A stretch of 64,000 bases of DNA from SG8-41 sp963699525 (GTDB taxonomy: Bacteria; Pseudomonadota; Gammaproteobacteria; Burkholderiales; SG8-41), in the NCBI GenBank assembly GCA_963699525.1, contig CAVOUI010000004.1, positions 62,001 through 126,000 on the forward strand, written 5' to 3'. The position numbers and the translations under genes are program-made. Below the pieces are notes generated by a model. That model saw only the letters and a list, made by a program, of their open reading frames with translations, was not told the DNA's origin and did no database searches. This document shows, piece by piece, positions 46,416-55,786 of the stretch. Every line of letters starts with the position of its first letter. Position 1 is the stretch's first letter.

Positions 46416-46554
46416 GATTCTCCTTCCCCCTTGATGGGGGGCGAGGCGGGGTTTCGAGGAGCATTGCTCCGAGCCGCCGAGCGACCGATCCGATGCAGCG
46501 GATCGGGACGGGATGGTTGGGATAGGGGTGAACCCCTTCAACGTGGAGGTTGGC
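46416..46554. repeat. Hairpin-rich spacer between nfeD and slipin
   Basis: Three stems lie in this gap: CCCCC/GGGGG around TTGAT (about 46426-46440), GGAGC/GCTCC (46458-46470) and CCGATCCG/CGGATCGG with loop ATGCAG (46485-46506). TTGGGATAGGGGTGAACCCC at 46516-46535, with the opening CCTTCCCCCTTGATGGGG, resembles a repeat I associate with many betaproteobacterial intergenic regions; here the two halves are separated. Confidence 0.4.
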
Positions 46555-47325
46555 ATGATCGAGCAAATCGGCGCGGGCGGCATCGTCCTGTTGGTCGTCA
46601 TCCTGATCGTGGCGTCGCTGCGGATACTGCGCGAGTACGAAAGGGGAGTCGTGTTCCTCCTCGGGCGCTTCTGGAGGGTCAAGGGGCCGGGCCTGATCGT
46701 GATCGTCCCCGGTATCCAGCAGATGGTGCGCGTGGACCTGCGCACCGTCGTGCTCGATGTCCCGGCCCAGGACGTGATCACACGCGATAACGTCTCGGTG
46801 AAGGTGAACGCCGTGATCTATTTCCGCGTCATGGACCCGCAGAAGGCGATCATCCAGGTGGCGAATTTTCTTGAGGCCACGAACCAGTTCGCGCAGACCA
46901 CATTGAGGGCAGTGCTTGGCAAACACGAGCTCGATGAGTTGCTGGCCGAGCGCGATCAGTTGAACCTCGACATCCAGCGCATCCTCGATGCCCAGACCGA
47001 CGCGTGGGGCATCAAGGTGTCGAACGTCGAGATCAAGCACGTCGACATCGATGCCTCGATGGTGCGGGCGATCGCGCAGCAGGCCGAGGCCGAGCGCACA
47101 CGGCGTGCCAAGGTGATTCACGCGGAGGGCGAGCTGCAGGCGGCCGAGAAGCTCCTGCAGGCGGCGCAGATGCTGGCGCGTCAGCCGCAGGCAATGCAGT
47201 TACGCTACCTGCAGACGCTGGGTTCGATCGCCGGTGACAAGAGCTCCACCATCGTCTTCCCGGTACCGATGGATCTTCTCGCGCCGTTTCTCGAGCTGAT
47301 GGACAAGCGCCGCGCCGGCGCGTGA
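46555..47325 (+). CDS. Slipin (SPFH/stomatin-like) membrane protein
   Basis: The 256-residue protein has one N-terminal helix (IVLLVVILIVASLRILREYE, about residues 8-27) and an SPFH domain: GVVFLLGRFWRVKGPGLIVI, VVLDVPAQDVITRDNVSVKV, YFRVMDPQKAIIQVANFLEA, then a helical AEAERTRRAKVIHAEGELQA coiled segment. It scaffolds membrane domains and is the usual partner and substrate of NfeD proteases. ATG 46555 has GGAGG at 46543-46547; the ATG at 46513 has no such support. Confidence 0.93.
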   Translation: MIEQIGAGGIVLLVVILIVASLRILREYERGVVFLLGRFWRVKGPGLIVIVPGIQQMVRVDLRTVVLDVPAQDVITRDNVSVKVNAVIYFRVMDPQKAIIQVANFLEATNQFAQTTLRAVLGKHELDELLAERDQLNLDIQRILDAQTDAWGIKVSNVEIKHVDIDASMVRAIAQQAEAERTRRAKVIHAEGELQAAEKLLQAAQMLARQPQAMQLRYLQTLGSIAGDKSSTIVFPVPMDLLAPFLELMDKRRAGA

Positions 47326-47428
47326 CGGAAGCGCACGGCTCCTGATCCGCTCACGCCGCGCAGGCCTCCTTTTTTTTGCCGCTGGTTGCGACGGCCGCTG
47401 AGCCGCGGCGAGCGAGGAATGACCTGAC

Positions 47429-48376
47429 ATGACCCTCGCCGTTGCGATGATTGTTGGCGGACTGCTCCTGCTCTTCGTCGGGGCCAATGCGTTGATCAAG
47501 GGCGCGGCCACCGTGGCAAGACGATGGGGAATGACGCCTCTCGTCGTGGGGCTCACGGTCGTGGCCGGCGGCACCAGCTCACCCGAGTTGTTCGTCGTGA
47601 CCGGCGCGGCTTTGAGCGGGCGAGACGGGGTATCGCTGGGCAACGTGCTCGGCGCGAACAGCCTCAACATCGGTCTCGTACTGGGACTGACGGCAATGGT
47701 GCGGCCGCTGCAGGCTCATTTGCAGCTCATCCGGTTCGACGTCCCGATCATGATTCTCGCGTCGCTCGTCGTGGCAGTGTTCATCAGGGGCGGCGGTCTC
47801 GACCGCGTGCAGGGCGCTGTCCTGCTCGCGACAATGGCGGGATACCTGGCTTTCACGGTTTACATGGCGCGCCGCGAGCGCAGCCATCGCGTGCGGGAGG
47901 AATTTGCAGCCGAAATCCCGGGTCCGTTGACGAGTCTGGGGGCGGAGCTCGGGCTGATCGCGCTCGGACTCGCGGCGCTGGCGCTCGGGGCGCACGGCCT
48001 GCTATCGGGCGCCGTCACGATCGCCAGCGCCGCCGGCGTGAGCGACAGCGTGATCGGCATCACGGTGGTCGCCGCTGGAACCACGTTGCCGGAGCTGATC
48101 ACGTGCATGGTCGCGGCGTTGAAGCGCGAGGGTGACATCGCCATCGGCAACATCGTCGGCTCCAATATCTTCAATCTTCTGGGCGTGCTCGGGCTGGCAG
48201 GCGCGCTCGCTCCGATCAGTGCCGCCGGCGTGCAGGCCGCGGAGGTATGGGGCTTCGCGCTGCTCGCGGTGCTGAGCTTTCCCGTCATGTGGCGCGGCAT
48301 GATCGTCAACCGGGCGGAAGGCGCGTTGCTGGTCGCGGCTTATCTCGTCTACGTGACGCTGATCTGGAGAGGGTGA
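47429..48376 (+). CDS. Calcium/sodium antiporter (CaCA family, YrbG-like)
   Basis: The 315-residue membrane protein contains both alpha repeats of the CaCA family: GLTVVAGGTSSPELFVVTGA near residue 41 and GITVVAAGTTLPELITCMVA near 210, with GNVLGANSLNIGLVLGL and GNIVGSNIFNLLGVLGL after each. It exchanges Ca2+ for Na+ or H+ at the inner membrane. It follows the slipin by 103 bases, a gap that contains a T8 run at 47369-47376 but no clear stem. Confidence 0.92.
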   Translation: MTLAVAMIVGGLLLLFVGANALIKGAATVARRWGMTPLVVGLTVVAGGTSSPELFVVTGAALSGRDGVSLGNVLGANSLNIGLVLGLTAMVRPLQAHLQLIRFDVPIMILASLVVAVFIRGGGLDRVQGAVLLATMAGYLAFTVYMARRERSHRVREEFAAEIPGPLTSLGAELGLIALGLAALALGAHGLLSGAVTIASAAGVSDSVIGITVVAAGTTLPELITCMVAALKREGDIAIGNIVGSNIFNLLGVLGLAGALAPISAAGVQAAEVWGFALLAVLSFPVMWRGMIVNRAEGALLVAAYLVYVTLIWRG

Positions 48377-48472
48377 GCCGGCGCGAACCGGAGACGCAAG
48401 GTCGTTGCCGGCGAGCCGCAGGCCCCACACGCGATGTTAGAATCGCGGCTGCCATTTTCCCGGGGAAGATTC

Positions 48473-49834
48473 GTGCCGACAACGCGCTCGATGCGATGCC
48501 TGGCGCACGCTGCGGCGGCGGGGCTCGTGGCCATGGTCCTGGCGCCGTGCGCTTCAGCCGCTCCCGCGCCAGGCGATGGACCGGCGGTGATGGGCGTTCC
48601 CGTCGAATTCATCCTGTTTGCGCTCACCCTGATCGGCGTCGCGTTGTTTCACCATCGTACTCTGGAGGTCGCGCTCACCGGGCTGGTGGTGATCACGGCC
48701 TACAAGTTTGCGTTCACCGGGTTCAGATACGGGCCAGGCCTCACGGGATTCCTCGGCCAGATGCAGCACGAGTGGGTAATCCTGACGAACCTGCTGTGCC
48801 TGCTCGTGGGGTTCGCGCTGCTGTCGAATCATTTCGAGAAAAGTCATGTGCCGGAAGTGCTGCCTCGCTTCCTGCCGGACGACTGGAAGGGCGCATTGGT
48901 ACTGCTCGTGATGATCTTCGTTCTCTCGGCCTTTCTGGACAACATTGCGGCGGCGTTGATCGGCGGCACCGTTGCCGCGACGGTGTTCCGGCGCAAGGTT
49001 CACATCGGCTATCTCGCGGCGATCGTTGCGGCGTCGAACGCCGGTGGCGCGGGGAGTGTCGTGGGAGACACGACAACGACGATGATGTGGCTCGACGGTG
49101 TGAACCCGCTCGACGTGCTGCATGCCTATGTAGCTGCGGCGGCTGCGTTGGCGGTGTTCGGGATTCCCGCCGCGCTGCAGCAGCAGCGCTACTCCCCGAT
49201 CATGAAGCACGAGCCGCGCCACGCTCCGGTGGATTGGACGCGGGTTGGAATCGTCCTGGCGATATTGATTGCGGCGATCGCCACCAACGTGACGGTCAAT
49301 CTCCACTTCAAGCACCTGGCGGACGCGTTTCCGTTTATCGGAGTGGCGGTGTGGATTGCGCTATTTGCATGTGTGCCGTTGCGCCGGCCCGAATGGAGGC
49401 TCTTGCCGGGTGCGTTCAAGGGGAGCGTCTTTCTACTCGCGCTGGTCGTCTGCGCGTCGCTCATGCCGGTGGACAAGCTGCCGCCCGCCACCTGGCAGTC
49501 CTCGCTCGCGCTGGGTTTCATCTCGTCCGTATTCGACAACATCCCGCTGACGGCGCTGGCGCTGAAGCAGGGTGGTTACGACTGGGGCGTGCTCGCCTAC
49601 GCGGTCGGATTCGGCGGGTCGATGATCTGGTTTGGCTCGAGCGCCGGGGTGGCCTTGTCCAACATGTACCCTGAGGCAAAGTCGGTAGGCCGGTGGCTCA
49701 GGCACGGGTGGTATGTGGGCGTCGCGTACGTTCTCGGTTTTTTTGCGCTGCTGTGGATGCTGGGATGGCATCCGCACGAGCCGCACAGGGTGGCGCCCGC
49801 AGTCCCCGTCCCGGCGAGCGCCCCTGCGCGTTGA
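48473..49834 (+). CDS. Citrate-transporter/NhaD-like ion transporter
   Basis: The 453-residue membrane protein belongs to the ion transporter superfamily. It has a signal-like N-terminus, then TNLLCLLVGFALLSNHFEKS, VFVLSAFLDNIAAALIGGTV near residue 165 (the SxxDN motif), AIVAASNAGGAGSVVGDTTT near 190, and SSVFDNIPLTALALKQGGYD near 345. NhaD-type Na+/H+ exchange is plausible. GTG 48473 follows GGGGAAG (48462-48468); ATG 48434 and ATG 48491 are alternatives. A TTAGAAT at 48437 could be the -10. Confidence 0.82.
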   Translation: MPTTRSMRCLAHAAAAGLVAMVLAPCASAAPAPGDGPAVMGVPVEFILFALTLIGVALFHHRTLEVALTGLVVITAYKFAFTGFRYGPGLTGFLGQMQHEWVILTNLLCLLVGFALLSNHFEKSHVPEVLPRFLPDDWKGALVLLVMIFVLSAFLDNIAAALIGGTVAATVFRRKVHIGYLAAIVAASNAGGAGSVVGDTTTTMMWLDGVNPLDVLHAYVAAAAALAVFGIPAALQQQRYSPIMKHEPRHAPVDWTRVGIVLAILIAAIATNVTVNLHFKHLADAFPFIGVAVWIALFACVPLRRPEWRLLPGAFKGSVFLLALVVCASLMPVDKLPPATWQSSLALGFISSVFDNIPLTALALKQGGYDWGVLAYAVGFGGSMIWFGSSAGVALSNMYPEAKSVGRWLRHGWYVGVAYVLGFFALLWMLGWHPHEPHRVAPAVPVPASAPAR

Positions 49835-49862
49835 TCCGGTACAGGGATCCAGCCGGGTGTGC

Positions 49863-49876
49863 TTGACGCAGCGCAA
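49863..49876 (+). promoter_or_regulatory. Weak FNR-type box upstream of the universal stress protein
   Basis: TTGACGCAGCGCAA matches seven of the ten conserved bases of TTGAT-N4-ATCAA. A TAGCCT hexamer at 49899-49904 would set a start near 49911, again 41.5 bases from the centre, as at 1940. Many usp genes are under oxygen control, but the match is imperfect. Confidence 0.35.
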
Positions 49877-49938
49877 AGGCCGTTGGTTCGGCGTCGGCTA
49901 GCCTGTCCGAGCATTGGCCACGAACGGAGGAATGCGTC

Positions 49939-50364
49939 ATGATCAGAGTGCTCGTCGCGGTGGACGGCTCCCCTAATTCGAAGCGCGCTGTGCGTTATCT
50001 CGTGCGCTGGATCAGGACGGCGGAGCCGATGGAAGTCCATATCGTCAACGTGCAGGAACCGATCGATTCCCTGGAGATCCGCCGTTTCAAGCTGCCGCGT
50101 GACATCAGGCGGTTGCAGCGACAGCGCGGAGTGGAGCAGTTGAGCGGCGCGCGCGCCCTGCTCGACAAGGCGCGCATCCGCTATGAGGCTCACGCATTAA
50201 TTGGCAAGGTGGCCGAAACGATCGTGCGCTTCGCGCAAGGGCGTCACTGTGACGCGATCATCATGGGTACCCGGGGCATGACTCCGCTTGCCAATCTGAT
50301 GCTGGGATCCGTTGCGACGAAGGTCATTCATCTCGCGCGGACACCTGTCACCCTGGTGAAATAG
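49939..50364 (+). CDS. Universal stress protein, UspA family
   Basis: A single-domain 141-residue Usp with the ATP-binding motif GTRGMTPLANLMLGSVATKV near residue 111 (G-x2-G-x9-G-S) and the N-terminal strand IRVLVAVDGSPNSKRAVRYL. Such proteins help survival in starvation, low oxygen and membrane stress. GGAGG at 49926-49930 serves ATG 49939. It appears to be monocistronic. Confidence 0.9.
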   Translation: MIRVLVAVDGSPNSKRAVRYLVRWIRTAEPMEVHIVNVQEPIDSLEIRRFKLPRDIRRLQRQRGVEQLSGARALLDKARIRYEAHALIGKVAETIVRFAQGRHCDAIIMGTRGMTPLANLMLGSVATKVIHLARTPVTLVK

Positions 50365-50433
50365 GCGCTCCCGTGTCGCCGCCGTGCGCACGATTGCCCC
50401 GCGGCCCTCGTGTTTCGCACGCCTGGCCGGCGC

Positions 50434-50460
50434 TTGATTTCGAGGAAATCGAGGTATAGG
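50434..50460 (+). promoter_or_regulatory. Possible dctP promoter with overlapping palindrome
   Basis: TTGATT (50434-50439) and TATAGG (50455-50460) are spaced by 15 bases, short for sigma70. A perfect dyad GATTTC-GAG-GAAATC (50436-50450) overlaps the -35, as a repressor site would. The rest of the 222-base gap between usp and dctP shows no gene. Confidence 0.35.
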
Positions 50461-50586
50461 ATTGCCCACGGTGGTAAGGCATCCCGCATAACAAAATCCA
50501 CGGCTTCAGTTAGGCCGGACGCATGCTCTGCTGCCCAGTATCGTTAACAATGTTTCTCCAGCGAATAACAAGGCATCGGAGGACAC

Positions 50587-51764
50587 ATGCTGAAGAAATT
50601 CCTCAAGAAGCACGAAGGCGCCGGAACAGGCGAGCGCGACGCGCCGCAAGTTCCTGACCGGCGCGGCGGCAGCGACGACCGGCGCGGCCATCACTGCGTT
50701 CCCGATGATCGCCAAGGCGCAAGGGCCCGATCTCGATGCGCTGGCAGAGCACGTGGCCGGCGAAGGACATCTTCCACGAGTACGCGCTCGACTTCGCCAA
50801 GAAGGTGAACGACATGACGGGCGGCGAGCTCCGGATCGAAGTGCTGCCGGCGGGCGCGGTGGTGCCGGCGTTCGGCCTGCTCGACGCGGTGTCGAAGGGC
50901 ACGCTCGATGGCGGGCACGGCGTGCTGGTTTACCACTACGGCAAACAGAATGCGCTGGCGCTGTGGGGATCGAGCCCGTGCTTCTCCATGGATGCCAACC
51001 AGGTGCTCTCCTGGCACAAGTACGGCGGCGGCAAGGAGCTGCTCGACAAGATCTACAAGTCGATCGGCGCCAACGTGGTGTCCTTCCCCTACGGCCCGAT
51101 GCCGACGCAGCCGCTCGGCTGGTTCAAGAAGCCGATCACCAAGGTGGACGACTTCAAGGGCATGAAGTACCGCACCGTGGGCATCTCGATTGACCTCTTC
51201 ACCGGCCTGGGCGCGGCGGTGAACGCGCTGCCCGGCGGCGAGATCGTGCCGGCGATGGATCGCGGCCTGCTGGATGCCGCGGAGTTCAACAACGCCACCT
51301 CCGACCGCATCCTCGGCTTCCCGGACGTGTCCAAGGTGTACATGCTCCAGAGCTACCACCAGAACGGGGAGCAGTTCGAGATCACGTTCAACAAGACGAA
51401 GTTCGAGGCGCTGCCGGCGAAGATCCAGGCGATCATCGCCAACGCCGTGGAAGCCGCGTCGGCCGACATGTCGTGGAAAGCGATCAACCGCTACTCGCAG
51501 GACCACATCGAGCTGCAGGTGAAGGACAAGGTGAGGATGTACAAGACCCCGGACTCGGTGCTGCAGCGGCAGCTCGAATTCTTCGACCAGGTCATGGCCA
51601 AGAAGTCCGCCGACAACCCGCTGTTCAAGGAAGTTATCGAATCGCAGAAGAAATATGCCGAGCGCGCGGTGCGCTGGTATCTCGATGTCCAGGTCAGCCC
51701 GCGCATGGCCTATAACCATTACTTCGGCAAGGCGGCCAAGCCGGCTGAGAAGAAGAAAGCCTGA
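50587..51764 (+). pseudogene. dctP: TRAP transporter solute-binding protein DctP with Tat signal, frameshifted
   Basis: The mature protein is intact (WQSTWPAKDIFHEYALDFAK through PTQPLGWFKKPITKVDDFKG, KYRTVGISIDLFTGLGAAVN and NNATSDRILGFPDVSKVYML), resembling the alpha-keto-acid-binding TRAP receptors. The N-terminus is a twin-arginine signal (RRKFLTGAAAA, then a hydrophobic core ending PMIAKAQ) but lies in a different frame from both its ATG and the mature part. Two extra bases, near 50640 and 50731, explain this; corrected length is about 391 residues. ATG 50587 has GGAGG upstream. Confidence 0.88.
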
Positions 51765-51783
51765 TACCGCACGCGCACGGCAG

Positions 51784-51817
51784 ACACCATCCGGCAGCCC
51801 CGGATGGTGTTTTTTTT
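51784..51817 (+). terminator. Rho-independent terminator after dctP
   Basis: ACACCATCCGG, loop CAGCC, CCGGATGGTGT form a perfect 11-bp stem (51784-51810) followed by a run of T (51810-51817). It lies between dctP and dctQ, so the receptor is probably made in excess of the membrane subunits, as is common in binding-protein transporters. dctQ/M would rely on read-through or their own promoter. Confidence 0.9.
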
Positions 51818-51896
51818 GGGGGGGCACGCCAGGAACCGGGCGGAAGTGGCAGAATAGAATTTGGGGTCGACGCCACATCATCGGGGGTTTTCAGCC

Positions 51897-52520
51897 ATGC
51901 AGAAACTGCTGCTCTTCGTTGACAAGGTGAGCACCTGGGTCGGCCAGGCGTTTTCCTTCTGCATCATGGTGCTCACGCTGCACGTCTCGTGGGAAGTGTT
52001 CTCGCGCTACGCGCTGGACCACCCGCGCGCGTGGGCCTTCGACTTCATGATCATGATGTACGGGACGCTCTTCATGATGGCGGGCGCCTACACGCTGTCG
52101 AAGAACAGCCACGTGCGCGGTGACGTGCTCTACGGCTTCTTCAGGCCGCGCACGCAGGCGACATGGGACCTTACGCTCTACATCATTTTCTTCATTCCCG
52201 GCGTGTTTGCGCTGACCTACGCCGGCTACTATTACGCAGCCGATTCATGGCGGATCAACGAGCACTCGAACATCACCTTCGAAGGCCCGCCGATCTATCC
52301 GTTCAAGACGGTCATCCCGCTGGCGGGGGCCTTACTGCTGGTGCAGGGCATCGTCGAGATCATCCGCTGCGTGATCTGCATCAAGCAGGGCGAATGGCCC
52401 TCGCGCGCGGTGGACGTCGAGGAAGTGGACGTGGACAAGCTGAAGGAGGAGCTGCACGTCAAGGACGAGGACATCCAGAAGCTTGACCAATACGTCGTGC
52501 ACCAGGAGCCGAGCCGGTGA
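51897..52520 (+). CDS. dctQ: TRAP transporter small permease DctQ
   Basis: The 207-residue inner-membrane protein has four hydrophobic helices, beginning LLLFVDKVSTWVGQAFSFCI and including the conserved VSWEVFSRYALDHPRAWAFD. Its C-terminus is an unusual charged tail (VDVEEVDVDKLKEELHVKDE) of about 35 residues. ATG 51897 is the family start. It overlaps dctM by GTGA. A TAGAAT-like hexamer near 51852 may provide a promoter beyond the terminator. Confidence 0.9.
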   Translation: MQKLLLFVDKVSTWVGQAFSFCIMVLTLHVSWEVFSRYALDHPRAWAFDFMIMMYGTLFMMAGAYTLSKNSHVRGDVLYGFFRPRTQATWDLTLYIIFFIPGVFALTYAGYYYAADSWRINEHSNITFEGPPIYPFKTVIPLAGALLLVQGIVEIIRCVICIKQGEWPSRAVDVEEVDVDKLKEELHVKDEDIQKLDQYVVHQEPSR

Positions 52521-54543
52521 AGGTGCGCAAGGAATTGTGGTTCGGCTTCGCGCTCATGGCGCTGATTCTGATCACGGTGCTGGTGCTCACGCCGTGGAGC
52601 AACCTGTTCGACGCGCACCTGAGCAAGGAAGACCTCGGAGTCCTCGGGCTGCTGATGCTCGCGCTGATCGTGGTCGCCATCATGCTCGGGTTCCCCACGG
52701 CCTTCACCCTGATGGGGATGGGCGTCTTCTTCGCCTGGCTCGCTTATCGCAGCGTCAATCCGGATCTCGCCGTCAACCAGGTGCTCGATCTTTTCGTGCA
52801 GCGGACCTATGGGGTGATGTCGAACGACGTGCTGATCGCGATCCCGTTGTTCCTGTTCATGGGCTATCTCGTCGAGCGGGCGCAGTTGATCGACCGGCTG
52901 TTCCACAGCCTGCACCTCGCCACCGCGCGCGTGCCGGGCTCGCTCGCCGTGGCGACCATCGTCACCTGCGCGATCTTCGCGACCGCCACCGGGATCATCG
53001 GCGCGGTGGTGACGCTGATGGGCCTGCTCGCGCTTCCGGCGATGCTCAAGGCCGGGTACAACGTCAAGGTTGCCGCGGGCGTGATCACTGCGGGCGGCTG
53101 TCTCGGCATCCTGATCCCGCCTTCGGTCTTGCTGATCGTGTACGGCGCGACCGCGGGCGTGTCGGTCGTGCAGCTCTACGCCGGGCGCCTTCTTTCCCGG
53201 CTTCATGCTCGCGGGACTCTACATCGGCTACATCATCGTGCTCGCGAAGTGGAAACCGGCGCTGATGCCGCCGCTCTCCGAGAGCGAGCAGCGCGTGGCG
53301 CTTCCGGCTTTCTCGCAGGCGCTGGCGCAGCGTGGCAGCAACGCGTTGATAGGACTGTGGCGCGCGCTGGCGGGAGGTGGCAGCGCCGGGGTCGCGAAAC
53401 GTACCGTGCTCGCGCAGTTTTTCGTCACGCTGCGTGCCGGCACTGTTCATCGTCGCAGTGCTGGGCGTCATCCATCGGGTGGCGACCGCGCCGGAAGTCG
53501 AGGCCAGCACGGCCGGGCTGGTCGAGGTGGGTGGGCTGATCGCGGCGGCCGCCCCGGAACGGGAGCAAGAGACGGGTCTCATCGGCGCACCGGAAGCGGA
53601 AGAGAAGGAATCGGGGGTCAAGGAAGCGTCGGCCGAAGGTGCAAAGGAGCCGCCAGAGGCGGCGAAAACGGCCGCAGCCGAACCCGCCGAGCAAGCGGCC
53701 AAGGCCGCCAAGCAGGAACGGCTCCCGGCTCCGACTTGGTTCTGGATTGTGCTCGCCATCGGCATCGCCATAATCGGAATCATTTACTTACTCTGGAACT
53801 GGGAGCGGCTCGAGGTATTCAAGATGCTGCTCGCCTCCTTCTTCCCGCTGGCGCTGCTGATCCTCGCGGTGCTGGGCTCGATCGTGTTCGGGCTGGCGAC
53901 GCCGGCTGAGGCGGCGGCCGTCGGTGCGTTCGGCGGATTCCTGTTGGCGGTCGTCTACCGTTACATTGGGCATGTGCGGGAGGGGAAGGGGGGCCTGTTT
54001 TCCGGGGTTGTCATCGGCCGCACGCTGAGGGAATTCGGCACGATCATCAAGGAGTCATCGTTTCTCACCGCCAAGACGAGCGCGATGGTGTGCTGGCTGT
54101 TCGTCGGCTCCGGAATCTTTTCGGCGGCATTTGCGCTCCTCGGCGGCCAGGAACTCATCGAGAAGTGGGTGCTGTCGCTCGACATGACGCCGGTGCAGTT
54201 CATGATCCTCGCCCAGTTCATCATCTTCATCCTCGGCTGGCCGCTCGAGTGGACGGAGATCATCATCATCTTCATGCCGATCTTTATCCCGCTGCTGCCG
54301 CACTTCCATATCGATCCCCTGTTCTTCGGGCTGCTGGTCGCGTTGAACCTGCAAACGGCGTTCCTGTCGCCCCCGGTCGCGATGGCAGCGTTCTATCTCA
54401 AGGGCGTATCACCGCCGCATGTGACCCTCAACCAGATCTTCGCCGGCATGATGCCGTTCATGGCCATCCAGATAATCGCGCTGGTGCTGCTCTACGTGTT
54501 CCCCGGCATCGGGTTGTGGCTGCCGCACACGCTCTATAAGTAA
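52517..54543 (+). pseudogene. dctM: TRAP transporter large permease DctM, frameshifted, with an Ala/Glu-rich insert
   Basis: Sodium-driven membrane subunit. Frame 1 holds VRKELWFGFALMALILITVL to TAGGCLGILIPPSVLLIVYG; an extra G near 53190 moves into a frame carrying MLAGLYIGYIIVLAKWKPAL; an extra C near 53432 moves into the third frame, which runs to the stop at GIGLWLPHTLYK. Corrected length is about 674 residues, long for DctM. The excess is a hydrophilic region of about 80 residues, rich in Ala, Glu and Lys (roughly 53490-53720), ahead of the next helix. GTG 52517 overlaps the dctQ stop. Confidence 0.87.
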
Positions 54544-54616
54544 CGCCAAACCGGACGCCCTGCGCCGGTTTGGCTCCGCGCGTCGGAACGGACGCTCCGC
54601 GCCGCTCAACGCGCGG
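54543..54616. repeat. Two-hairpin dispersed element, copy 2
   Basis: GCCAAACCGG/CCGGTTTGGC form a perfect 10-bp first stem; a second GCGCGT/ACGCGC stem follows. It begins at the last base of the dctM stop. It aligns with 25744-25818, including compensatory changes in stem 1. Confidence 0.7.
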
Positions 54617-54654
54617 TATCGCAGATATCGCAGGCCGAATTCCAACTGGCATGA

Positions 54655-55608
54655 ATGAAGCCCAAGATTCTTGTCACCCGCGAGGTGTTCGACGAGACGC
54701 TCGCCTTCCTCGCGCAGCATTGCGAGGTGGAATCCAATCAGGAGGACCGGGCTTTCGATCCGGAAGCTCTCGCACGCCGGCTTACGGACAAGGACGGCGT
54801 CATGTGCGCATTCACCGACCGCATCGACGAGAAGCTCCTCGCGCGCTGCCCGAAGCTGAAGGTCGTGGCGAATATCGCGGTCGGCTACAACAACATCGAC
54901 CTCGCCGCCTGCACCGCGCGCGGCGTGATGGCGACGAATACCCCCGGGGTGCTGGACGACTCCACGGCCGACCTCGCCTGGGCGCTGATGCTCGGGGCGG
55001 CGCGGCGGCTGACCGAGCTCGAGCGCCGCGTCCGGGCGGGCGAATGGACGGGCTGGCGCCTCAAGCAATGGCTCGGGGTGGACGTCCATCACGCGACGCT
55101 CGGCATCTTCGGCCTGGGCCGCATCGGGCAGGCGATCGCGCGTCGCGCCGCGGGCTTCGAGATGAAGGTGCTCTACCACAACCGCAAGCGGGCCGCGCCC
55201 GAGATCGAGCGGCGCTGCAATGCCGCGTACGCGACGAAGGAGGAGCTGCTGCGGCAGTCGGATTTCGTGGTCCTGCAGGTGCCGTACTCGCCGGAGACGC
55301 ACCACATGATCGGCGCCCGGGAGCTCTCCCTCATGAAGCCGACCGCAATCCTCGTCAATTCGACCCGCGGCGGGGTGGTGGACGATGCGGCATTGATCGC
55401 AGCATTGCGAAGCGGCGTCATCCGCGCGGCGGGCCTGGACGTTTTCGAGAACGAGCCCCGGCTCAACCCGGAATTCATGCGGCTCGATAACGTCGTGCTG
55501 ATGCCGCACATCGGCAGCTCGACCGAGGCGACCCGGCGCGCGATGGCGATGACCGCGGCGCGCAACCTGGTCGCGGCGTTGACCGGCGGCCGCCGCCCAA
55601 CCTGCTGA
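54655..55608 (+). CDS. D-2-hydroxyacid dehydrogenase (glyoxylate/hydroxypyruvate reductase-like)
   Basis: NAD(P)H-dependent oxidoreductase. It has VANIAVGYNNIDLAACTARG near residue 70, GIFGLGRIGQAIARRAAGFE near 150, VNSTRGGVVDDAAL near 229, the catalytic Glu in DVFENEPRLNP and the catalytic His in MPHIGSSTEATR near 285. As read it ends GGRRPTC after 317 residues; an apparent missing C near 55591 would extend it to the family-like tail PPNLLNPETKRS with a TAG at 55629-55631. It follows the TRAP importer and may process its substrate. Confidence 0.9.
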   Translation: MKPKILVTREVFDETLAFLAQHCEVESNQEDRAFDPEALARRLTDKDGVMCAFTDRIDEKLLARCPKLKVVANIAVGYNNIDLAACTARGVMATNTPGVLDDSTADLAWALMLGAARRLTELERRVRAGEWTGWRLKQWLGVDVHHATLGIFGLGRIGQAIARRAAGFEMKVLYHNRKRAAPEIERRCNAAYATKEELLRQSDFVVLQVPYSPETHHMIGARELSLMKPTAILVNSTRGGVVDDAALIAALRSGVIRAAGLDVFENEPRLNPEFMRLDNVVLMPHIGSSTEATRRAMAMTAARNLVAALTGGRRPTC

Positions 55609-55638
55609 ATCCGGAAACGAAGCGATCGTAGACGCCGA

Positions 55639-55661
55639 GCCTGTCCTGAGCCGGTCGAAGG
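55639..55661 (-). repeat. Short dispersed repeat (PSTGSGQA type), third copy
   Basis: The complement contains CCTTCGACCGGCTCAGGACA, matching the copy at 7791 at nearly every base. GCCGA occurs on both sides (55634-55638 and 55665-55669). It lies just past the dehydrogenase gene. Confidence 0.7.
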
Positions 55662-55786
55662 AATGCCGATGCGCTGCGGCATTCGTGCCACAATTCTCTT
55701 CCCGTAACGGTTCCAGTGCCGCAATATGCCCCTCCGGATTTGCCGATTCGGGACGGGGTCATGGTCGACAGGTGAGGGACGACCGG

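Noticed and set aside
47326..47428. Intrinsic terminator at the T8 run after slipin
   Set aside because: No convincing stem precedes the T run, so only the run itself is noted.
50587..50760. Programmed frameshifting in dctP
   Set aside because: Two separate +1 steps would be needed, no slippery heptamer or stimulator is apparent, and many other genes show similar single-base breaks; sequence error is simpler.
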